Assembly: GCA_009746045.1 (NCBI GenBank)
Contig: RPFO01001358.1
Location: 19,643-83,642, forward strand
Length of the DNA stretch: 64,000 nt
Direction: 5' to 3'
From: Mesostigma viride
Taxonomy: Eukaryota; Streptophyta; Mesostigmatophyceae; Mesostigmatales; Mesostigmataceae
Both the position numbers and the translations under genes were made by a program. A model generated the notes under the pieces. That model saw only the letters and a program-made list of their open reading frames with translations. It had not been told where the DNA came from and made no database searches. Positions within the stretch are counted from its first letter, which is position 1, and every line of letters starts with the position of its first letter. Of the stretch, positions 1 through 9,046 are shown one piece after another.

Positions 1-37
1 GCCAGCTGCACAAGGTACAACTAACTACGTCACAAAA

Positions 38-1776
38 CTACGACACGCAGCCACATCGCTGCCGGCCCACCATGCAGGCCTGGGAGGGATCTAGACCGGC
101 CGCATGGGTCGCGACAAAGTCGGCCCGGGTGCGGCGGAATAACACATCAGCCACGGTGCGAGTGAGAGCGAGTGACAGGCGCTGCCGCCAATGGCGAGGA
201 CCACATGCGGGCAGACCACGGGGCGGTCTGACCCTCGAGGTCGAGGCGGTCTCCACGGCGCTAGCTGGCAGCACTCGTGGAAAAACTCCGCTGTCTTGGG
301 GCCCATGGCCCCGAACTCCTCAAGGACAAAGGGGATGACCCGGTGGGGCCCCACATTGCCGTAGGAGGCAAACTTGTCGCGCTCAGCCACAGCGGCAGCA
401 GCGCCGGCATCCACAGCCGCCCGGAGGATGTGGCGACCGGAGAGCAGCCGAGCCACGGAGACATCGATGAGCAGGTGGCAACCCTGCCCGTCGTAGTCAA
501 GCACGGTAATGTCGGGGCGGTGGTTGGGTGAGTAGAGGGCGGCCCCATCCGCGTCCTCGCACTTGATGGTGGAGCTAGTGGGGAAAGACCGACCGAACCA
601 TGGCACACACCACCCAGAGGAGAGCGGTATGAAGATAGAGGAACGGCAGTTCTGGTTCTGCTGGCCACCCATTCACGCGATGTAGTGCGTCCCAGTTGAG
701 TATCCAGAGCAATTAAGCCCGCAGCTGCCGCAGGACGCACCCGCCGTGATGAGAGGTTGCGGGGCAAACAGCTGGTGGCGGAGAGCGATGGCGTAAAGGG
801 CCGGAACCAGCGTGAACAAAGGGCTCATGGGGAGGGCGCGCAGGAATGCGGACCCCACACTCCCCTCAAGGGAAACGGAGTGAAGCCAAGCCTTCCCCTG
901 ATCGTTCAAGCTCGCATGCAGACCCATCCAGTCGGCACAGTGTAGTATACCCGCGTAGGTCTTTTGTTGTTTTTCATGAACGCAGGCAGGGAAGACACTC
1001 GGGCTGACGACAGTGGACACGCCGGGCGTGCCCCGGGGCAGGCGACGTTGGACGGCCTGAGCGGGGTGGACGAGGTCGCAAGCTAGCCTGCTGGATCCCG
1101 AGGTAAGAATCCTGCACAGCCTGCACAAAGGGGAAGGGGGATGGGGTGACCAAGTCGGGAAGGGCGCTGACGGCGCTGGGGACCAACCGGCGGATCTCCG
1201 CCCAGGCCTGAGCAACAGAGCCAAGGAAGGCGGCGAAGGCGAGGCGGGCGGCGTGGGTGAGCCCACACCCGCCCATGCGGCAGGGGAGGGTGGCCAAGCG
1301 CATGGAGTGAGCAGGCAGGCTAGGGCCGGGGAGGAGCACCTGCAAGGCGGCCTGAATGCGCTCGTCATGGCCTTCCGCGGCAAGCCGCACCAAGTGGGGG
1401 GGAGCGCCACGGAGCCAGCCTGAACCGGCCACTCGCGGGTGGGCGCAAAACCACAGGAGGAGCCCTTTGGTCTGGGGGTCCTTGAGGCGCGCCCAAGTCT
1501 TGAGGACATGGGTGCGCTGTTCCACGGTGGCCCGCAGCTCCTCTTCGACGTAGTCAGGGTCACCCACAGGGACGCCCAGGCAAGAGAAAACACGCGCCCG
1601 CGCCAATGCCCCCGGGATAGCCGCGGGGAAGCCAGAGCAGTCCCCCTGGGGCGAAAAGACTGCACATTTGGGGAGGGTGAGCCGAAGGTTGATGGCCGCC
1701 ATGGCCACTTCAAGGGCCGGCAGCCAGGGCGGCAACCACAGCGTCGGCTGGGCCAAGGGCATGGATATCGTCCATC
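38..1776 (-). pseudogene. LINE reverse transcriptase / restriction-like endonuclease, degenerate copy A
   Basis: This is the 3' part of a non-LTR retrotransposon polyprotein, read right to left. The part at 1762-974 looks like the end of a reverse transcriptase: a thumb-like region and an LPCRMGGCGL motif typical of R2/NeSL-like elements. The frame then shifts, somewhere between about 985 and 1100. It continues through a zinc knuckle (CGSCG...THYIA) and, after a TGA at 673-675, into MGGQQNQN and an endonuclease-like RPDITVLD...LLIDVSVA segment. In copy C the residue at this TGA is Cys, so this is a nonsense mutation. A further frameshift near 260-275 moves the tail (WRQRLSLALTRTVADVLFRRTRADF) into the frame ending at 38. 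With at least two frameshifts and one stop it cannot make protein. The 5' part of the element is absent. Family-level identity is firm; the clade is inferred. Confidence 0.8.
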
Positions 1777-1866
1777 AATATATATTAAAAAATTATAATT
1801 ACTTACAGCAGAGTGAAATCACTCAAACCAAAGCAAACGCCCAGCTATAAACCTATATACAGAGCC

Positions 1867-1877
1867 ATGTCAAAGCT
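1867..1877. repeat. Target-site duplication, left copy (ATGTCAAAGCT)
   Basis: Eleven bases, ATGTCAAAGCT, recur at 3840-3850 on the other side of the ORF1-only element. The uninterrupted site is seen at 4337-4347 in LINE copy C, so the duplication is confirmed inside the window. Confidence 0.85.
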
Positions 1878-2032
1878 GCCGCCACGAGCCACGAGCCACG
1901 AGGTAGCCATGGCTGTCGGAGCTCATAACTTTCACGTTTGAGCGCCGAATTCAGCTGTGAATATCACAATCGCTTCGTCTTTCTAAGACGCACATGCTGA
2001 TATAATTTTCCGACGCTATTACGCAATATACG

Positions 2033-3402
2033 ATGAGCAAACGCCTCTCGACGCAACGCAGCCTGGCGGCTGCGCTTAGCAATGAAAATACGTCTGCAGC
2101 CTCGGCTGCAGCTTCGCCAACCGGCCCAGATGGCAACGGTGACACTAGTAGTGCACTGGTGCTCGCCCAGCCTTCCGGGCTCGCCTCGCCATCAGCATCG
2201 CCTGAACCTAAGCGCAGTCGCTCTGCTGAGCCGCCCTGGGAAGAGCGCTCCTTTGACATCAACAGCCCCGGCTTCTGGCAACGCAGCGCCGGTTGGTTCA
2301 TGGAAGACTTGTTTTTCGGCAATCACGCCTCGCTTCTAGCCCTGTGCGTGCACCTCACGTCCCACAACCGTGGACGCTGGCCTGGTGATGGCCGGCTTGT
2401 CGACCCCGCCGAGGCTCTCCCAATCATCCACCGCATGAGTCGCCCCAAGCTCCAACGCTTCGCCCTCTGCTCCCTTGTTGGACGCTCCGAATCCGAGATC
2501 TGGACTCCCAAACCGCCCCCCTTCCCCTCCGAAGCCTCCATCCGCACCCTCCTCAAGGAAGCTTTCGAGCAGCACGTGACCCCTCTTGCAGCAGATGTGG
2601 CGGCAATTGGCGGCACGCTGGCTGCTGAGCTTCCCACCATCCCCACCGCCACCGCCACCCTCCTCGCCTCCACCCCCCCCCCTCCACCGACTCCATCACC
2701 GCCCAGCTCCGTGACATCGACCAGCGCCTCAAGGATAATGCAATCGCTATCGAGGTCTTGCAGAACACAGCAGGCCTCACCGCCCAGGCAGTGAAGGACA
2801 TTGCCGCCAAGCCAGCCCCGGCGGGCCTGGCCGGCGATGCTCCTCCCATCACGACCTGGGCGGACATGCTTAAGCAACATACCACCTCCACCACCTCCGC
2901 CGTCGCAGCCCAGCTCCAGCGGCAGACGCTTGACCTCCGCGAGGAGGCCGAGCTCGACAAGCGCAGCCTCAACGCCATACTCAAGAACTTGGACATGGAA
3001 GAAGGTGAGAATTCCGAGAAGCTTGCACGTGCGTTTGAGAGCAAAATCCTTGCACGCATGGGCCTTCTTGGTGAGATCAAGCTGACCGCCCACCGCCTCC
3101 CCCGCGCGCGGGGTAAGGCAGGGGCGCCTCCGCTTCTTCTCATCTTTGATAGCCCAGCGGACAAGATTTCGTTTCTCAGACGCCGCAAGCGGCTCGCGAA
3201 TACTCCCTTCACCGTGGACGACGACTTGACCCTGGCACAGCAACAACGGCGACGGGAGCTATGGCCGACCTACACCCAGCTCCGGCAGACCAAGGCGGGC
3301 CAGCCGGTGTACTGGAAGGGGGCGGCCATCTACGTCGGCCACAAGCCCTGGCAAGCGACCCCCTCGACCACCGCGGCCCCAGCAACTCCAGCCCCAGCCT
3401 AG
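2033..3402 (+). pseudogene. ORF1-type RNA-binding protein with one frameshift in a C run
   Basis: The frame starts at ATG 2033 and runs in one phase to a run of ten C (2673-2682). From there the next phase carries a coiled-coil-like stretch (ITAQLRDIDQRLKDNAIAIE) and stays open to the stop at 3402. Reading across the slip gives about 456 residues. The N-terminal part is Ser/Ala/Pro-rich and followed by a globular region. The C-terminal 140 residues contain KISFLRRRKRL, LTLAQQQRRRELWP and QPVYWKGAAIYV. These resemble the RNA-binding module of L1 ORF1p-like (Transposase_22-like) proteins. The first phase stays open to 2794 by chance. The slip may be a real mutation or a homopolymer sequencing error. 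The copy at 24577-25106 lacks this segment and cannot decide. Confidence 0.7.
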
Positions 3403-3839
3403 GGGAATACAGCAGTAGTGTAGAATAGTTAGACAGTGGCCTTGTACATGCCCGCCTACTACAGGCACTATACCAGCTGAGGCCTAGCCTTTTTAGTCAT
3501 GTACATGTGTGCCTATGATGAGCCACACTCCAGACGATGCCTAGCCTTATTTAGTAATGTTGTGCCCATGCAGGGAGTCACTCTCTGCTGAGAAGCCATG
3601 CCATAGCTCCTGTATAGCCATGATGATCTTCCCCCACATGCCACGCTCCCCCTTAACTGGGCATAGCGCGATACATCATGAGGGTGCAGGTGCCTTGGTG
3701 CACCTAGAGCAGGGGTAGCTTACATTCCCACCCTTGCATGAAGTAGCCTAGAATGTATTAAAAGCCATATGCCCCTTCTCAGGGCTATGTGCTACATCTA
3801 CTCCCAACGGAGTGATGTTGATAATTAATTAATTAATTA
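3403..3839 (+). other. 3' UTR of the ORF1-only element with terminal stem-loop
   Basis: Non-coding. It matches the minus-strand 3' UTR at 24114-24576 over its whole length, including the stretch around GGTGCACCTAGAGCAGGGGT. The end carries CTCCCAACGGAG at 3801-3812, which folds as a 4-bp stem with loop CAAC. AGTGATGTTGATA and a TTAA tandem tail follow. Such 3' hairpins with a microsatellite tail are typical recognition sites for non-LTR reverse transcriptases. Confidence 0.7.
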
Positions 3840-3850
3840 ATGTCAAAGCT
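3840..3850. repeat. Target-site duplication, right copy (ATGTCAAAGCT)
   Basis: Matches 1867-1877 exactly and marks the right end of the ORF1-only insertion. Confidence 0.85.
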
Positions 3851-3893
3851 CTATACTACGATAAGACCAATGGAAACGCCTAACGGGAGGAAC

Positions 3894-4230
3894 CTAATAG
3901 CCCTGCTGCACCGCAAAATCAGCCCGCGTACGGCGGAGCATGATGTCAGCCATGGCCCGAGTCAGCGCCACCGACAAGCGCTGACGCCAATATGACGTCC
4001 AGGTCCGCGCCGACCATGGGGCCCGCTGGCCCTCCAGGTCCAGCCGGTCCTCCCGGAGCCGGCAACACTCCTTGAAGAAGGCGGAGGTCAGGGGCCCCAT
4101 GGCCCCAAACTCCTCCAGGACAAAGGGCACCACACGATGGTGCCCGACGTCGCCGTAGGCCAGGAGCTTGGCCCGCTCCGCCCGGTCCGCCGTGTAACCT
4201 GCCGTGAGGGAGGCCCCAGCCACGTGGCTA
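3894..4230 (-). pseudogene. Fragment of LINE endonuclease C-terminus (copy B)
   Basis: About 110 codons, nearly identical to the end of the frame at 4391-5203. It includes the segment HRVVPFVLEEFGAMGP and ends in FAVQQGY before TAG. The copy is 5'-truncated just after the segment homologous to SHVAGASLTAG. It has no start of its own and lacks the catalytic RPDI...LLID segment, so it is a relic. Confidence 0.8.
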
Positions 4231-4241
4231 AATATATACGT

Positions 4242-4255
4242 GGCTCAATATATAT
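4242..4255. repeat. Target-site duplication of LINE copy C, left (GGCTCAATATATAT)
   Basis: Fourteen bases that recur exactly at 5265-5278, on either side of the 1-kb LINE insertion. Confidence 0.8.
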
Positions 4256-5264
4256 TAAAAAATTATAATTACTTACAGCAGAGTGAAATCACTCAAACCA
4301 AAGCAAACGCCCAGCTATAAACCTATATACAGAGCCATGTCAAAGCTCTATACTACGATAAGACCAATGGAAACGCCTAACGGGAGGAACCTAATAGCCC
4401 TGCTGCACCGCAAAATCAGCCCGCGTACGGCGGAGCATGATGTCAGCCATGGCCCGAGTCAGCGCCACCGACAAGCGCTGACGCCAATATGACGTCCAGG
4501 TCCGCGCCGACCATGGGGCCCGCTGGCCCTCCAGGTCCAGCCGGTCCTCCCGGAGCCGGCAACACTCCTTGAAGAAGGCGGAGGTCAGGGGCCCCATGGC
4601 CCCAAACTCCTCCAGGACAAAGGGCACCACACGATGGTGCCCGACGTCGCCGTAGGCCAGGAGCTTGGCCCGCTCCGCCCGGTCCGCCGTGTAACCTGCC
4701 GTGAGGGAGGCCCCAGCCACGTGGCTAAGAGCCAAGGGCCGCGCCACCGAAACGTCGATAAGCAGATGCCGGCCACCCCCCTCAAAGTCCAGCACCACGA
4801 TGTCAGGCCGGTGGTTGGGGGAATAGAAGGCAGCGCCATCCGCATCCTCGGACCAGATGTTCGCGTGGGGGAAAACCGACCGAATCATGGCGAGCACCAC
4901 CGTCAGGAGGACAGTGTGCAAATACAAATACCAATTCTGATTCTGTTGGCCCCCCATGCAGGCAAGGTAGTGAGTCCCCGTGGGATCCAGCGGCTGCCCA
5001 CAGCTACCGCAAGGCCGCCCGGCCGGAACAAGAGGCTGCGGGGCAAATAGCTGGTGCCGGAGCGCCACGGAGTAGTGGCTGGGAGCTAAGGCGAATGGGG
5101 GGGCCATGGGAAGAGCACGAAGGTACGCCGAGCCCACACTCCGCAAGGAAAGCGAGAACAGCCACGCACGTCCCTGGGCGTTGAGGTCCGCGAAAAGAGC
5201 CATCCAATCAGCCGTGTGCAGAATACCCGCGTAGGTTTTCTGGTGTTTATCGATGACGCGAGCA
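4256..5264 (-). mobile_element. 5'-truncated LINE copy C, best preserved
   Basis: A 1,009-bp copy lying between two 14-bp direct repeats, with its 3' end at 4256 and truncation at 5264. This is the usual product of target-primed reverse transcription. The 3' UTR (4256-4390) ends in an AT-rich tail, reading TAATTATAATTTTTTA on the element strand. The single open frame has no internal stop from the truncation point to 4391, so this copy is younger or better kept than copies A and B. It lacks the reverse transcriptase core and cannot move by itself. Confidence 0.85.
4391..5264 (-). CDS. LINE polyprotein C-terminus: zinc knuckle plus restriction-like endonuclease (partial)
   Basis: Open from the truncation at 5264, where the frame reads ARVIDKHQKTYAGILHTADW, to a TAG at 4391-4393. 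The first ATG inside is at 5203, giving 270 residues, but that Met lies within the polyprotein and is no true start. Counting from it, the zinc knuckle is C65-x2-C68-x9-H78-x3-C82. The endonuclease-like segment has RPDI at 132-135, with D134, and LLIDVSVA at 147-154, with D150. This spacing fits the PD-(D/E)xK-like nicking endonuclease at the C-terminus of R2/NeSL-type non-LTR elements, which cuts target DNA to prime reverse transcription. The frame is probably not expressed as a functional protein, because everything upstream is gone. Confidence 0.75.
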
Positions 5265-5278
5265 GGCTCAATATATAT
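5265..5278. repeat. Target-site duplication of LINE copy C, right (GGCTCAATATATAT)
   Basis: Matches 4242-4255 exactly, fourteen bases. Confidence 0.8.
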
Positions 5279-5289
5279 AGTAGTATGTA

Positions 5290-5665
5290 GATATGGTTGT
5301 CTCCTTGATATAAACCTGCCATGAACTATACACAGCAGTTGCTGGCCGACCTAGTGGTCCCAGGCTACCAGCCAAGTTTGAACACCGCATTTCCTCCCTC
5401 TCTCTTGCTTGGACTGCGCTATGCACAGAAGAAGAGGAGGTTGCAGACCATTGTCCAGGCTCACACCCCAGCCCCTGCATGTGGGCAAGCCCCCTTCCCC
5501 CCTAGCGGAAGGGGCGCTTTGCTGAGTAGCGTAGTTAGGATTTTTCTAAATTAGCTTACAGTTAGCTTAGTTAGGTTTTGTGGCTTCGCCCACCTCCATC
5601 CATCAAGCAAGGGAATACGTGAGCACTACATAATCTCCCAACGGAGTCATGTTATAATTTAGTTT
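5290..5665 (+). mobile_element. 3' fragment of another retroelement (family R, copy 1)
   Basis: This stretch aligns with 22893-23260 along most of its length. In the frame shared by both copies it reads TCHELYTAVAGRP, then FEHRISSLSLAWTA, and stops near 5503. The second copy reads TCHKLYRSVAGRP and FEHHISSLSFAWTA. The agreement at protein level suggests the end of a real ORF, which I do not recognise. The 3' UTR contains TTAGCTTAGTTAGG and CCATCCATC and ends in the stem-loop CTCCCAACGGAG (5635-5646) followed by TCATGTTATAATTT. The longer ATG-initiated frame at 5321-5554 is in a different phase and is not supported. Confidence 0.6.
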
Positions 5666-5852
5666 AATTTTTAATTATAATGATACATGCAGAAATACAT
5701 GCGCACTTGGCGCATGCTACAGACTGCCAGCTTGAGCATCTACCATGACCCAGGCTGGGCATGCCTCACATGCAATCCAAGAAAGGTACCTAACAGGGTC
5801 CGGGGCACCTAAATTCCGACCTGCCAATAAGTCACTCATTCAGACCTGCTAT

Positions 5853-7382
5853 TCAATAGCAATGAAACACTACGGGGACTTCAGCAACACTCGAAATGGC
5901 AGCCTTGACTTCTGCATAATCCCACCCCTGCCGCAGACTCAGCGTGTGTAGGAACGTGCCTCGCTCTACCACCGCGCATACGCCCGCCACGGTCACCCTC
6001 TCACACGCGTGCACGCTCAGCGTGTCCAGATACCGGCAACCATCCCCCACCGCCTCGATGCCTCGATCCGTGATCGAGCATGCGTGCAAGGCTAGCTTAC
6101 GCAACCGCCGGCAACGCCCCGCCACCACTAGAACGCCACCATCCGTGACGCCAGGCCCAGAGACCTCGAGCGTCTCCAGACTGTGCCCACAGCTGTCGGC
6201 CAAAACCAGCAGGCTGATATCACTTAGCCCCGTGCGCAGTGCCCTCAAGTGCTTGAGCCGGGTCAGTATGCATGCCGTTAAGACAACGCTGTCGTCTGTA
6301 ACCAGCGGGCAGCCCTCGACGACCAGGGACTCGAGCAGGGGGAGCCCCACGCCGACGAACTGTATGCTGCCGTCAGTCACGCCGGCGCACCCCTCGAGGT
6401 CAAGCCGCTGGAGGGCCGGGCAGTTCTCTGCGACCGCGGTAATGCTGTCGTCGCTCACGGCTGCGCACCCGGCGAGGTTGAGGGAGAGGAGGAGCGGGCA
6501 TCGGGTCGCTATTTCCCTCACGCTGGCATCTGTCACGTCGCGGCAGTGTTTTACCTTCAGGTGGCGCAAGTCGGGGTTCTCTTGGGCGAGGATCTTCATG
6601 CTGGTGTCTGTCACGCCGGCGCATCCCCGCAGGTTCAAGTGCCGGAGCTGCTTGCACTGGGCGGCGATCTTGCTGATGCTGGCGTCTGTGACACCGGGGC
6701 ATTCCTTGAGGGACAGCTTCTCTAACAGGGGGCAGTTGTCGGCGAGCAGGGCTATGCTGGTGTCCGAGATGCCCCTGGTGACATCTGCCAGCATGCCCGA
6801 GCTGGCGCTGAAGCAGCCCATGACGAGGGGGACGCTGTTTCCGGCCATAAGGGAGGTGAGCCGAGGGCAGTGGAGTGCCAGCGAAGTGATTCCGATATCT
6901 GACACACGGGTGCCTTGGATATTGATGTGTGTTAAATCGTGGCATGCTGATGCGATCGCCTGGATGCTGACGTCGTCGACGCTGGCACAGCGCCCGAGGT
7001 CGAGGGAGCGCAGGCGTGTGCACGTGGCAGCCATCCGGAGCAAGGTGTCGGATACCGTGGGATTTGTGGGGAGAGCAAAGTCGGACCTGGCTGACTCGTG
7101 TGACTCCAGCTCAGGGGGAAATTCGAATGCTAGCAGGTTGGGGCATTTGCCGACCAACCACCGCGCGGTGTCCCAGAAGCGACCGTCCCGCAGGCCGTCC
7201 ATGTCGCACCTCAGGAATTGCTTATGCGAGAGGAATGAGTCGTCGACGCAGGAACGGAACGCGGAGCCTAGACGCCGAAGACGAATGCGATCTATAACCG
7301 GCAAATCCATTACAACGAGGGCGCCTAAGCCAGGTGTGCCCAGGATGGTTTGCAAGGTGGGCGGAGACGAGGATGGCTCCAT
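5853..7382 (-). CDS. Leucine-rich-repeat protein of the F-box/AMN1 (cysteine-containing LRR) type
   Basis: Intact single-exon gene of 509 residues. I place the start at ATG 7382 (MEPSSSPP); the frame is open seven codons further up, but only from a TTG. Residues about 25-75 (LVVMDLPVIDRIRLRRLGSAF) resemble a divergent F-box, but weakly. The rest is about a dozen repeats of about 26 residues on the pattern C..L..L.L.GC..VTD.SI..I, for example LRHLNLRGCAGVTDTSM. That is the cysteine-containing LRR subtype of GRR1/FBXL/AMN1 proteins, which form a horseshoe that binds substrates of SCF ubiquitin ligases. The substrate cannot be told from sequence. Whether it truly joins an SCF complex depends on the weak F-box. 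It lies between retroelement debris on the left and a MITE on the right, and shows no sign of decay. Confidence 0.85.
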   Translation of the reverse strand: MEPSSSPPTLQTILGTPGLGALVVMDLPVIDRIRLRRLGSAFRSCVDDSFLSHKQFLRCDMDGLRDGRFWDTARWLVGKCPNLLAFEFPPELESHESARSDFALPTNPTVSDTLLRMAATCTRLRSLDLGRCASVDDVSIQAIASACHDLTHINIQGTRVSDIGITSLALHCPRLTSLMAGNSVPLVMGCFSASSGMLADVTRGISDTSIALLADNCPLLEKLSLKECPGVTDASISKIAAQCKQLRHLNLRGCAGVTDTSMKILAQENPDLRHLKVKHCRDVTDASVREIATRCPLLLSLNLAGCAAVSDDSITAVAENCPALQRLDLEGCAGVTDGSIQFVGVGLPLLESLVVEGCPLVTDDSVVLTACILTRLKHLRALRTGLSDISLLVLADSCGHSLETLEVSGPGVTDGGVLVVAGRCRRLRKLALHACSITDRGIEAVGDGCRYLDTLSVHACERVTVAGVCAVVERGTFLHTLSLRQGWDYAEVKAAISSVAEVPVVFHCY

Positions 7383-7403
7383 TTGAAAACGGCGTATGCT
7401 CAA

Positions 7404-7679
7404 TTGCCAGTTGGGCCAAGTCGAGAAATGTACATCATTCCGAAACCTGGCGGCCGTCTAAGAAAAGGACATTTTCATCATATTAACAGGGTTCCAGAAG
7501 GCAGCAAGTCAAGCTGTAGATGACTGCATGTCTCATTGTTGTCAAATAATCTATAAAAGGGTATCTGGCGCAAATGCCCCAAGAACTGTGAAAGGAACCA
7601 CCTGTAGCCACGTTAGAACTTGACACGGTCGGATCCTTTTCACTCGATCAGGGAATCGCATTTCTCCTCTTTTTCATGA
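7404..7679. other. Intergenic, presumed 5' region of the LRR gene
   Basis: No coding frame. A TATAAAAG sequence occurs on the plus strand near 7550, but no plus-strand gene follows it. It probably does not serve the minus-strand LRR gene. Confidence 0.4.
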
Positions 7680-8210
7680 CAGGGTTTTCACACTCGGGTT
7701 TTTTTCGGTCGAATTGTTTGGACGCTCCGGCGAAATTCGGCGGACTTTCGGCCAAAAGTGGTATGCGCCGGAACAGGGCCGTGCACGCGCCGGGCTGGAC
7801 ACGCTGTACGGGATGCGAAAAAATGGCAAGTTTTTTACGGCTGTTTCCGTGGGCTGGTCAGACATGTTCAGAATTGGGCATGCGACCCTGATGCGAAGGG
7901 AATTTCGACCGTCCAGGTGGACGCATCCTATTGGGTCGGACAAGTAAAAATTTGTGGCGCGGCGCCCCCCCGGCCACAATTGGGGTGGAATTCCAGTGGT
8001 ATTGGGTGGTAGACCCATTTGGGGGTCTACCACCCAATACCACTGAATTCCACCTGATTTTGCCAAATTCAGTGGTATTACGGTGGATCAACGGAAATGA
8101 CCCGTTTTTCCGTTTCGGACCGGAAAAACCCAGTGTGAAAAAGTTTCGTCGAATTTTTTCCGGCCAAAACGGAAATTCGACCGAAAAAAACCCGAGTGTG
8201 AAAACCCAGT
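7680..8210. mobile_element. Foldback MITE-like element, about 530 bp
   Basis: The ends are inverted copies over some 34 bp. Left begins CAGGGTTTTCACACTCGGG (7680-7698) and continues TTTTTTTCGGTCGAAT; right is its complement, ending near 8210. A second, internal inverted repeat sits at 7984-8054. The element encodes no transposase, so it would be non-autonomous. The CAGGG-like end recalls hAT elements, but I found no convincing 8-bp target duplication, so the superfamily is open. Confidence 0.65.
7984..8054. repeat. Inverted repeat (hairpin) inside the MITE
   Basis: The arm at 7984-8016 (ends GGTGGTAGACCC) pairs with 8023-8054 (begins GGGTCTACCACC) around a 6-base loop, with one single-base gap. 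Transcribed or single-stranded, this would form a 32-bp hairpin. Confidence 0.9.
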
Positions 8211-8229
8211 GAGTCCTCGGGGTTAATCA

Positions 8230-8343
8230 TCAGGCGGAGCCAATTTTCGGAAGAACCGTTAGGTTCGCCAGAATTGGCGAAGCTTATCAGGCGGAGCCAA
8301 TTTTCGGAAGAACCGTTAGGTTCGCCAGAATTGGCGAAGCTTA
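8230..8343. repeat. 57-bp tandem duplication
   Basis: Two adjacent, essentially identical units starting TCAGGCGGAGCCAATTTTCG at 8230 and 8287. Each contains TTCGCCAGAATTGGCGAA, a palindromic stretch. Related sequence (AAAATTGGCTCCGCC) recurs in reverse orientation in the adjoining repeat at 8344-8720. Confidence 0.9.
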
Positions 8344-8720
8344 TAAGGCCGTACACGTGAGAAAACATAGGAATAGGGGATGAAAATCCGACAATCCATC
8401 CATCCATCCATCCATCCACCGAATTTGTCCCGAATTTGCAAGCAAAGGGTGAGGTTCTTCCGAAAATTGGCTCCGCCGTAGAGTTTCAACGGGCAAGTTG
8501 CAAACACGCACGTTACTTGATAAGGCCGTACACGTGAGAAAACATAGGAATAGGGGATGAAAATCCGTCAATCCATCCATCCATCCATCCATCCATCCAT
8601 CCATCCATCCATCCACCGAATTTGTCCCGAATTTGCAAGCATAAGGGTGAGGGTCTTCCGAAAATTGGCTCCGCCGTAGAGTTTCAACGGGCAAGTTGCA
8701 AACACGCACGTTACTTGATA
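8344..8720. repeat. 177-bp tandem duplication with CCAT microsatellite
   Basis: Units start TAAGGCCGTACACGTGAG at 8344 and 8521. The second is longer because its CCAT tract (about 8575-8613) has roughly twice as many copies as the first (about 8395-8418). This suggests slippage after the duplication. Confidence 0.9.
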
Positions 8721-8911
8721 ATTATGGGGTTTTTTGGGGGGGTATGCATTCTGGCATGGTATTATTGAGGATGGTCATTGGTCGCACCTCCACTGGCAAT
8801 ACAGTTGTTGTTGTTGTGTCCCACGTGGCAATACAGTAATGCCAAGATAATGCTGCCATAAAACAAACATGGCCGAGTTCAAATGCAAGAAAATTGAAAA
8901 TGCATAAGTAT

Positions 8912-9000
8912 GTTCAGTGCACCGCTTTGTTACAAACTTACAATGTTTGTAAGTTTTTAAGCGTTCAGTGCACCGCTTTGTTACAAACTTACAATGTTCC
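8912..9000. repeat. 51-bp tandem duplication
   Basis: GTTCAGTGCACCGCTTTGTT starts at 8912 and again at 8963. Two near-identical units with no coding content. Confidence 0.85.
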
Positions 9001-9046
9001 CAAATGTGCGGTGCGCGATGGGTGCCGGCCAGGCCAGCGTCGTCAC

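Larger units (their letters stand above)
1878..3839 (+). mobile_element. ORF1-only non-LTR element, apparently complete copy
   Basis: A 1,962-bp insertion into LINE copy B, bounded by an 11-bp target-site duplication. It has a 155-bp leader, one ORF1-type reading frame (2033-3402) and a 437-bp 3' UTR. The UTR ends in the stem-loop CTCCCAACGGAG (3801-3812) and a short TTAA tandem tail. No reverse transcriptase or endonuclease frame is present. A second copy (24114-25106, minus) also goes straight from ORF1 into the same 3' UTR, so the ORF1-only structure belongs to the family and is not one deletion. The element is presumably mobilised by the enzymes of another LINE, as mammalian HAL1 is thought to be by L1. 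That comparison is inference. Confidence 0.8.
1786..4230 (-). mobile_element. 5'-truncated LINE copy B, split by a later insertion
   Basis: The copy exists in two pieces, 1786-1877 (3' UTR) and 3851-4230 (3' end of the ORF). Together they match copy C at about 4256-4727 without a gap. Between them lies the plus-strand ORF1-only element at 1878-3839, whose insertion duplicated ATGTCAAAGCT. The 3' end begins just after AATATATAT, as in copy C. Flanking AATATATA at 1777-1784 and 4231-4238 may be this copy's own target duplication, but that AT-rich match could be chance. The copy is dead: it encodes only the last 110 or so residues of the polyprotein. Confidence 0.8.

Noticed and set aside
5944-7386. 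480-codon open frame on the plus strand opposite the LRR gene
   Set aside because: It is the antisense shadow of the repeats. Its translation has no domain, whereas the minus strand shows regular LRR motifs.
7548-7560. TATA box (TATAAAAG) on the plus strand
   Set aside because: No plus-strand gene starts downstream; a MITE follows. Wrong strand for the LRR gene.
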